NCBI GenBank assembly: GCA_036010965.1
Contig: DASCMO010000017.1
Span: 11,368-75,367, forward strand
Source: GCA-2686265 sp036010965
GTDB taxonomy: Bacteria > Planctomycetota > UBA1135 > GCA-002686595
Reading direction: 5' to 3'
Length of the DNA stretch: 64,000 nucleotides
Numbering within the stretch: position 1 is the first letter of the stretch; each line of letters begins with the position of its first letter. Positions 58,268 to 64,000 of this stretch are shown here, piece by piece. Under the pieces are notes generated by a model. That model did not search any database. It was not told the origin of the DNA and was given only the letters and a program-made list of their open reading frames with translations. The translations under genes and the position numbers were made by a program.

Positions 58268-61218
58268 CCCTGGAATCCTCCTCCGTGAGCAGCCCGCAGG
58301 TCCTCGAGGGCGATGCGCGCCAGGCGCGCGCCGCCGCAGCCGTGTATCTCCAGGAAGGGCTCGGCGAGTACGCGACCGACGCGCGCCACGGGCACGCCCG
58401 CCATGGCCGCCAGCCAGCGCTCCTCGGCCTCGGTCTCGACCTCGACCAGGAAGCGCGTCGTGGACTCGGAGTAGAGCAGGGTGGCGTCGGCGTCACAGTC
58501 GGCCCCCGGCTCGTCCCCATCGACGGCCGCCAGGTCCAGGGAGAGGCCGAGGTCGCCGGCGAAGGCCATCTCGGCCGCCGCCACCGCCAGGCCGCCCTCA
58601 GAGAGATCGTGGCAGGCGCGCGCGCAGCCCGCGGCCAGGGCGCCGTGCAGGGTGCGTAGGACGCCCGGGGCCGTGGCCAGCTCCGGCGCCGGCACCGTGC
58701 CGCCCTCCAGGCCGAGGGCCGCCAGGTAGTGCGAGCCCCCCAGCTCCGCGCGCGTCTCGCCCACCAGCCAGACGCCGTTCCCCGCGCGCTTGAGGTCCAT
58801 GCTCGTGACGCGCGCCACGTCCGGCACGACCGCCAGGGCCGAGATGAGCAGGGTGGGGGGGATCGAGATCGTGCGCCGGCCCACGCGGTACTCGTTGTTG
58901 AGGCTGTCCTTGCCCGAGATGAACGGCGTGCCGTAGGCCAGGGCCGCGTCGCGGCAGGCCTCCGCCGCCAGGACCAGGGCCCCCAGACGGTCGGGCTTGT
59001 CGCAGTTGCCCCAGGCGAAGTTGTCCAGAATAGCCGTGTGCTCGGGGTCGCCGCCGACGCACACGACGTTGCGCAAGGCCTCGTCGATGACCGCCGCGGC
59101 CATGCGCCCGGGGTGCAGCAGACCGTAGCGCGGGTTGGCGCCGCAGCCGACGGCGATCGCCTTGGGGGACTCCGCCAGGGGCTTGAGGACCGCGCCGTCC
59201 CCCGGGCCGTCGCCGCGCGTGCCCACCAGAGGTTTGAGGACCGAGAGCCCCTGCACCTCGTGGTCGTACTGGCGCACGATCCACTCCTTGCTGGCCACGT
59301 CGGGCATGGCGAGCAACTCCAGAAGCAACCGTGCGTGGTCCGCGGTCGGCGGCACACCCGGATCGGCCAGCTCGCTCGGCTCCCAGACGGCCTCGCGTAC
59401 CGGGCGCGGCGTGCCGTCGTGCAGGAAGGCCATCGGCAGATCGCCCATCACCTCGCCAGCGTGGCGCAGCACCAGCCGTCCGCTGTCCTCGAAGCGCCCG
59501 ATCACGCTCGTCTCGACGCCCTCGGCGTCGAAGACCGCCTGCAGCTCCTCGAGCCGCTCCGGCGGGACCGCCATCACCATCCGCTCCTGGGCCTCGCTGA
59601 TCCAGATCTCCTCCGGCGAGAGGCCGGGGTACTTGAGGGGCACGGTCTCCAGGTCGACCAGGGCGCCCAGCTCCTCGCCCATCTCGCCCACGGCCGAGGA
59701 GAGCCCGCCCGCGCCGCAGTCGGTGATTCCGCGGTAGAGGCCGAGGTCGCGGGCGGTGAGCAGGGCGTCGAGCACGCGCTTCTCCGCGATCGGATCGCCG
59801 ATCTGCACCGCGGCGCTCGAGACCACTTCCGAATCCTCGTGCAGCTCGACCGATGAGAAGGTCGCGCCGTGGATCCCGTCCCGCCCGGTGCGGCCTCCGG
59901 CCACCACGATCAGATCGCCCGCGGCCACGCTCTTGGTGGCGCAGGAACGGGGGATCAGCCCGACCGTGCCGGCAAAGACGAGCGGGTTCGCCACGTAGCC
60001 CGGATGGGTCCAGACCCCGCCGTTGACCGTCGGGATCCCCATACGGTTGCCGTAGTCGCGCACACCGTGCACCACCCCGCGCAGGATGCGGCGCGGGTGC
60101 ATGCAACCCTTGGGCAACTCCTCGGCCGGCAGGTCCGAGGGCCCGACGAAGAACGAGTCGGTGTTGGCGATCGGCCGCGCTCCCAGGCCCACCCCCAGGA
60201 TGTCGCGGATCACCCCGCCGATGCCGGTTCCGGCGCCGCCGTAGGGATCGATGGCGCTCGGGTGGTTGTGGGTTTCAACCTTGAAGGAGACGTCCCACTC
60301 GCCGTCGAAGGCGATGATGCCGGCGTTGTCGTGGAAGACGCTAACGCACCACGGGCGGTCGAGCTCGACCGTCGCGTGCTTGATGGTCTCCGCCAGTAAA
60401 TTTTCGAAGCGCCGCTCGGGCTCGCCGGGGGTGGAGAAGACCACCGTACCGGCGAAGGTCTTGTGCTTGCAGTGCTCGCTCCAGGTCTGCGCCAGGGTCT
60501 CCAGCTCGCAGGCCGTCGGCTCGCGTCCCGCGGCCTGGAAGTGGTCACGGATGACCCGCATCTCCTCGAGGTTGAGGCTCAATCCGCCCTCGACGCTGAT
60601 GCGCTCCAGGGTCTGGTCGTCCACTTCGACGAGCGCCACCTCCACCCGTCCGTGGAGTGCTCCTGCTGCGGGCGGCCCGTGGTGCAGACCCTCGTCTCCG
60701 AGCAGCACGTCCTCGATCGTCTCGTTGCCCAGGACGCGCCGCGCGAGCAGGGTCAGGGCCTCGTCCGACAAGGGACCCGTCAGTTCCCAGGCGCGGAAGG
60801 TCGAGATGCAGGCGGCGGGGTCCAGGCGCGCCAGGCCCACGCGCGCGATGGTCTCAAGGATCGTCTGGGCCACCGGGTCCATCACCCCCGGCTTGCGCGC
60901 CACCAGCACGCGCCGCACCCCATCGGGGACCGCGGGGGCGCGGCCGGGGGCCGTCAGGCGCACCTCGTCGAGCAAGGGGTCCGCCAGGAGCTCGGCGGTG
61001 ATGCGCTCGACCGCCTCGCGCGCGAGGTCGGCCGGCAACAGCACCCCGCGCCCGAGGCGAGCAGATTCGAGGCTCTCGATGCCCAGCTCGCGAGCGGCGG
61101 CCGGCAGCTGCGCCCCGTCGGGATCGTCGGCCGTGGAGCGCCGGAAGCACTCCACCCGCCAGGCGTCGGGCAGGGTGGCGGTGGAGGTTGTGTGCTGGGG
61201 TTCGGCGGAGGCGTGCAT
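58264..61218 (-). CDS. purL: Phosphoribosylformylglycinamidine synthase PurL with fused PurS-like N-terminus
   Basis: ATP-dependent conversion of FGAR to FGAM in purine synthesis. The 984-residue protein starts MHASAEPQH. The first ~200 residues contain two PurS-like segments (WRVECFRRSTADDPDG…LLADPLLDEVRL and RRVLVARKPGVMDPVAQTI). The synthetase core follows: QTWSEHCKHKTF, KVETHNHPSAIDPYGGAGTGIGGVIRD, DCGAGGLSSAVGEMG and a second half with CDKPDR and ISGKDSLNNEY. It lacks the glutaminase domain, which is separate in PurQ. It is thus intermediate in length between small PurL (~740) and large PurL (~1300). The frame extends upstream but only into non-conserved sequence. Divergent from accA. 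Confidence 0.93.
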   Translation of the reverse strand: MHASAEPQHTTSTATLPDAWRVECFRRSTADDPDGAQLPAAARELGIESLESARLGRGVLLPADLAREAVERITAELLADPLLDEVRLTAPGRAPAVPDGVRRVLVARKPGVMDPVAQTILETIARVGLARLDPAACISTFRAWELTGPLSDEALTLLARRVLGNETIEDVLLGDEGLHHGPPAAGALHGRVEVALVEVDDQTLERISVEGGLSLNLEEMRVIRDHFQAAGREPTACELETLAQTWSEHCKHKTFAGTVVFSTPGEPERRFENLLAETIKHATVELDRPWCVSVFHDNAGIIAFDGEWDVSFKVETHNHPSAIDPYGGAGTGIGGVIRDILGVGLGARPIANTDSFFVGPSDLPAEELPKGCMHPRRILRGVVHGVRDYGNRMGIPTVNGGVWTHPGYVANPLVFAGTVGLIPRSCATKSVAAGDLIVVAGGRTGRDGIHGATFSSVELHEDSEVVSSAAVQIGDPIAEKRVLDALLTARDLGLYRGITDCGAGGLSSAVGEMGEELGALVDLETVPLKYPGLSPEEIWISEAQERMVMAVPPERLEELQAVFDAEGVETSVIGRFEDSGRLVLRHAGEVMGDLPMAFLHDGTPRPVREAVWEPSELADPGVPPTADHARLLLELLAMPDVASKEWIVRQYDHEVQGLSVLKPLVGTRGDGPGDGAVLKPLAESPKAIAVGCGANPRYGLLHPGRMAAAVIDEALRNVVCVGGDPEHTAILDNFAWGNCDKPDRLGALVLAAEACRDAALAYGTPFISGKDSLNNEYRVGRRTISIPPTLLISALAVVPDVARVTSMDLKRAGNGVWLVGETRAELGGSHYLAALGLEGGTVPAPELATAPGVLRTLHGALAAGCARACHDLSEGGLAVAAAEMAFAGDLGLSLDLAAVDGDEPGADCDADATLLYSESTTRFLVEVETEAEERWLAAMAGVPVARVGRVLAEPFLEIHGCGGARLARIALEDLRAAHGGGFQG

Positions 61219-61402
61219 GGGGGTCGGTGGGGCGGGGGAGGTGGGATCAAGACCGCAGGCGGCGACCCGGTGCTTCCTTCGGCGCTCAAGAATAGCGGAG
61301 TTGGCGGCCGATCCAAGCCGCGGCCACAGGATCGCCGGGGCTTGCACCGCAGGCGGCATGGACCGAAAATGGAGCAGCGGTCGTGAGAGCCGCGCGCGGA
61401 AC

Positions 61403-62467
61403 GTGAGCGACCAATCCCAACAGCCCCCCGAGTCCGAGCGGGCCTCCGGTGGCGGAGGCGACCCGGCCCGCCGCCCGGCCAGGGGAGCCGAGGGCGCCGG
61501 GGTAGGGCCCGAGTTCGAACGCCCCATCCGCGACCTGGAGGGCCAGCTGGCCGAGCTGCAGGAGCTCGCCGGCAGCACCCAGCTGGACATCTCGAGTGAG
61601 ATCGCAGCCCTGCGCGCGCGCCTTGAGTCCGCGATCGAGACGACCTACTCAGAGCTCTCGCCCTGGGAGCGCGTGGCCGTTGCCCGTCACCCCGAGCGTC
61701 CGGTGGCCAGCGACTACGTGCACACCATCCTGGACGATTTCATCGAACTCCACGGCGACCGCGGGTTCGGCGACGACCAGGCCATCCTGACCGGTCTGGC
61801 CCGTATCGACGACGTGCGCTTCATGTTGATCGGCCACCGTAAGGGCCGCACGACCAAGGAGCGCCTGGCCTGCAACTTCGGCTGCGCCCACCCCGAGGGC
61901 TACCGCAAGGCCCTGCGCAAGATGCAGTTGGCCGAGAAGTTGCGCCTGCCGATCGTGACCTTCATCAACACCCCTGGCGCTTACCCCGGGATCGGGGCCG
62001 AGGAGCGCGGACAGGCCCTGGCCATCGCGGAGAACATCCTGGCCATGTTCGGCCTGCGCGTGCCCGTGCTCGTGATCGTCATTGGCGAGGGCGGCTCGGG
62101 CGGCGCCCTGGGGATCGGCATCGGCGACCGGGTGCTGATGATGGAATACGCCTACTACTCGGTCATCAGCCCCGAGGGTTGCGCCGCCATCCTCTGGAAG
62201 GACGGGGCGCGAACCCCCGACGCCGCCGCTTCCCTGCGCCTGACCTCGGCCGACCTCCTGCGTTTCAAGCTCGTGGACGCCGTCATCCCCGAGCCGCGCG
62301 GCGGAGCCCACCGCGATCGCGAGGGCGCCATGGCGACCGTGCGCGCCACCATCCTGCGCGAGCTGGCCCAGCTGCGACGCCTGCCGATCGATGGGCTCGT
62401 GCGCCTGCGTCGCGCGAAGTTTCGGCACGCCGGGGCCATGGAGGGCCGCTTTCCGACCGTTCCCTGA
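61403..62467 (+). CDS. accA: Acetyl-CoA carboxylase carboxyltransferase, alpha subunit
   Basis: Carries the biotin-carboxyl acceptor half of acetyl-CoA carboxylase (malonyl-CoA for fatty acids). About 354 residues. An N-terminal charged, Gly/Arg/Pro-rich extension of ~35 residues precedes FERPIRDLEGQLAEL. Then come DYVHTILDDFIELHGDRGFGDDQAILTGLA, IGHRKGRTTKE, TPGAYPGIGAEERGQ and EGGSGGALGIGIGDRVLMMEYA, all strongly AccA. Cys and His zinc ligands are not part of this subunit. GTG 61403 is proposed as start, ATG 61358 is possible; neither has a strong ribosome site. accD is not in the window. Confidence 0.94.
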   Translation: MSDQSQQPPESERASGGGGDPARRPARGAEGAGVGPEFERPIRDLEGQLAELQELAGSTQLDISSEIAALRARLESAIETTYSELSPWERVAVARHPERPVASDYVHTILDDFIELHGDRGFGDDQAILTGLARIDDVRFMLIGHRKGRTTKERLACNFGCAHPEGYRKALRKMQLAEKLRLPIVTFINTPGAYPGIGAEERGQALAIAENILAMFGLRVPVLVIVIGEGGSGGALGIGIGDRVLMMEYAYYSVISPEGCAAILWKDGARTPDAAASLRLTSADLLRFKLVDAVIPEPRGGAHRDREGAMATVRATILRELAQLRRLPIDGLVRLRRAKFRHAGAMEGRFPTVP

Positions 62468-62570
62468 GGGTGGCGGCCTCCGAAGAGGACCGTCGGAAGT
62501 GCTAACATCGACGGTCCGGCGTGCGTAGGCATTGCAGACCGCTCCGGCTTCGTTCGACCCTGAGAACCCC

Positions 62571-63257
62571 GTGGACTCCGCCTCCGATAGGACAGACGAC
62601 CCTCGCCCGAACGACCCTGCGGCCCGCCCGGCCGTGGAATCGAGCGCCGAGCACGTCCTGATCCGCCGCGCCCAGGCCGGCGACGAGCAAGCCTTCGAGC
62701 AGCTCGTGCGGCGCCACGAGGCGCGCGCCTGGCGCGTGGTGTGCAACATGGTTCCCTGCGACGAGGACGCTCGGGATCTGGTGCAAGAGGGCTTCCTGCG
62801 GGTCTTCCGCGGTCTGGAGCGCTTCGACTTTCAGTACGCCTTCAGCACCTGGTTCTACCGCATCCTGACCAACCTGGCCATCGATCACCTGCGCCGCCGG
62901 CGGCCGACCATGAGCACGGGCGCGGTGGACGAAGAGGAGGTCGACCGGGAGCTCGTGGATTTCGACGCCCCGTCGCCGGCGGCCGCCATGGAGGGCGAGG
63001 AGACCGTGGCCGAGGTGCGCGCCTGCCTCGCCACCCTGGCGCCCCACTTCCATTCGGTCCTCGTCCTGCGCGAGCTGGAGGGCCTGGCCTGCAACGAGAT
63101 CGCGGAGATCGTGGGCGCCACCCACGTCACCGTGCGCTGGCGTCTGCATCGCGGCCGAAAGCTGTTCCAGGAAGCCTGGGAGCGCCGCGGGGCGCGTGCC
63201 GCCAACAACCCGCACTCCGATCCCGTAGACGATTCCGAAGGACGGCGTGGACCCTGA
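62571..63257 (+). CDS. ECF-type RNA polymerase sigma factor
   Basis: A ~228-residue sigma factor with region 2 (RAQAGDEQAFEQLVRRHEARAWRVVCNMVPCDEDARDLVQEGFLRVFRGLERFDFQYAFSTWFYRILTNLAIDHLRRRR) and region 4 (LATLAPHFHSVLVLRELEGLACNEIAEIVGATHVTVRWRLHRGRKLF). An acidic, low-complexity tail follows. The regions lie close together without region 3, as in ECF factors. GTG 62571 is proposed; TTG 62532 would add 13 residues. The zinc anti-sigma gene follows after 21 nt, the usual pairing. Confidence 0.93.
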   Translation: MDSASDRTDDPRPNDPAARPAVESSAEHVLIRRAQAGDEQAFEQLVRRHEARAWRVVCNMVPCDEDARDLVQEGFLRVFRGLERFDFQYAFSTWFYRILTNLAIDHLRRRRPTMSTGAVDEEEVDRELVDFDAPSPAAAMEGEETVAEVRACLATLAPHFHSVLVLRELEGLACNEIAEIVGATHVTVRWRLHRGRKLFQEAWERRGARAANNPHSDPVDDSEGRRGP

Positions 63258-63278
63258 GCCGCGCAGGAGACCCTGATC

Positions 63279-63914
63279 ATGGAACGACCCCTGACCTGTA
63301 CGGATGTGCGCGGCGATCTGCCGCTCTTCGTGGGCGCCGACCTCGAGGTTCCCGCCCTGGAAGCGATTGCGCAGCACCTCGAGTCCTGCGGCGCCTGCCG
63401 TGAGGAACTCGCGGGCCTGGACCGTGCGCGGGGCGTCCTGCGCTCCCTCAAGGAGGCCTCCGGCTCGTCGATCGATCCCTGGCCCGCTCTGCGAGCGGAG
63501 CTGGCTAGGGAGGGCCGCATCGACTCCCCGTCCACCCCTGCCTCCGGGGGCCTGCGGCCTTGGGCCGCCGCCGCCGCCGCCCTGCTGCTGCTGGCCGGCG
63601 GCGTGTGGGTCGGGGCGCGCATGACCGGATCCGGCATGTCCGGTCCGCTGGAGAGCGGCGTCGCCGGCGAACTCGTCCCCGAGTCGCCGAGCGGGCCCTT
63701 ACCGTCCAGGGCCGGCCAACCCGCGCTGGCTTCGGGTTCGAGTGCCCTGCGGCCGGTGGACAGCGGCGCGCGGCTGGCCGACGGCGCCGTCTCTTTCGGG
63801 GAGGAGGGAGCCGTTGCTGGCAGGGGAACCCTGGACCCGGCGGCGAGCCTGACGGGGGGAGCCTCCGCCGCGAGTTCCACCGGGCACTTCGTCCTACCGC
63901 CGCGGATCCGCTGA
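63279..63914 (+). CDS. Membrane anti-sigma factor (zinc-binding HxxxCxxC type)
   Basis: A 211-residue single-pass protein. An N-terminal anti-sigma domain contains His33, Cys37 and Cys40 (QHLESCGACREELAG) plus the upstream Cys7, forming the ZAS zinc site. A hydrophobic helix at about 94-113 precedes a ~95-residue Ser/Gly/Ala/Pro-rich extracytoplasmic tail. It is expected to hold the sigma factor encoded just upstream until a signal releases it. ATG 63279 has AGGAG upstream within the 21-nt gap. Confidence 0.9.
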   Translation: MERPLTCTDVRGDLPLFVGADLEVPALEAIAQHLESCGACREELAGLDRARGVLRSLKEASGSSIDPWPALRAELAREGRIDSPSTPASGGLRPWAAAAAALLLLAGGVWVGARMTGSGMSGPLESGVAGELVPESPSGPLPSRAGQPALASGSSALRPVDSGARLADGAVSFGEEGAVAGRGTLDPAASLTGGASAASSTGHFVLPPRIR

Positions 63915-63933
63915 TCACAGGGAAGGCACGCTG

Positions 63934-64000
63934 ATGCGTCGCAAATCGATCCTTCGCCCGACGGTCTTCTGTCAAAGGACCACAGACCTGCCGAGGCACC
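63934..64000 (+). CDS. Start of a further gene (cut by window edge)
   Basis: ATG at 63934 follows GGAAGG (about 8 nt spacing), 19 nt after the anti-sigma stop, and the frame remains open through the last base (MRRKSILRPTVFCQRTTDLPRH). The basic start would suit a signal peptide, but too little is visible to name it. Confidence 0.4.
   Translation, partial: MRRKSILRPTVFCQRTTDLPRH

Noticed and set aside
60251..61402. Open frame extending accA upstream by about 380 codons
   Set aside because: It is antisense to purL and lacks AccA similarity.
1..64000. Insertion sequences, prophage, rRNA genes, replication origin
   Set aside because: No transposase or integrase motif, terminal inverted repeat pair, rRNA signature or DnaA-box cluster was seen on reading the window.

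Overview
The window is high-GC bacterial DNA (about two thirds G+C by eye), densely coded, with many short-overlap operons. The most likely source is a member of the Planctomycetota. Three things suggest this: several sulfatases and a sialate O-acetylesterase, five secreted proteins that share a Cys-rich C-terminal module ending in an aromatic/Pro motif, and secreted NHL, FG-GAP and beta-helix proteins. This placement is an inference from gene content. No rRNA or other phylogenetic marker is present.

Layout. 1-4.9 kb: end of an FAD-dependent dehydrogenase gene, panB, an S1-domain protein, an SDR oxidoreductase and an OsmC-type peroxidase. 4.9-16.9 kb: a complete heme pathway on the minus strand, in transcription order hemH, hemA, hemC, hemD, hemB, hemL, sensor kinase, response regulator, hemE, hemN, hemG. 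Every junction from hemA to hemG is a 4-nt ATGA or GTGA overlap. 17-20 kb: two secreted proteins with the shared C-terminal module. 20-30 kb: a pyrimidine salvage/degradation locus comprising a fungal-FCY1-like cytosine deaminase, an NCS1 transporter, a PreA-like dihydropyrimidine dehydrogenase, an aminotransferase, dihydropyrimidinase, beta-ureidopropionase and methylmalonate-semialdehyde dehydrogenase. Together these could take cytosine/uracil to beta-alanine and acetyl-CoA.

30-32.5 kb: a redoxin/cytochrome-c-like/copper-monooxygenase-like fusion, preceded by a rhodanese gene. The rhodanese active-site codon is an in-frame TGA, followed at the right distance by a bacterial-SECIS-like hairpin. 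I read it as a selenocysteine rhodanese, and an annotation based on standard stop codons would cut it in half. 32.6-52 kb: secreted and surface proteins (M36-like metalloprotease, beta-helix protein, NHL and FG-GAP propellers, FAD oxidoreductase, two sulfatases, sialate O-acetylesterase, HEAT-repeat protein, alpha/alpha-toroid protein), with a 479-bp near-identical direct repeat and a 28-nt repeated promoter-like element. 52-54.7 kb: an ADP-ribosylglycohydrolase, then a lower-GC patch with an SGNH hydrolase gene broken by TAA, then tRNA-Arg and tRNA-Pro. 54.8-64 kb: purD-fur, a DUF3568-like lipoprotein, purL(with PurS-like N-terminus)-purQ, accA, and an ECF sigma/anti-sigma pair with the start of a further gene at the edge.

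No CRISPR array, insertion sequence, prophage or rRNA gene was seen.
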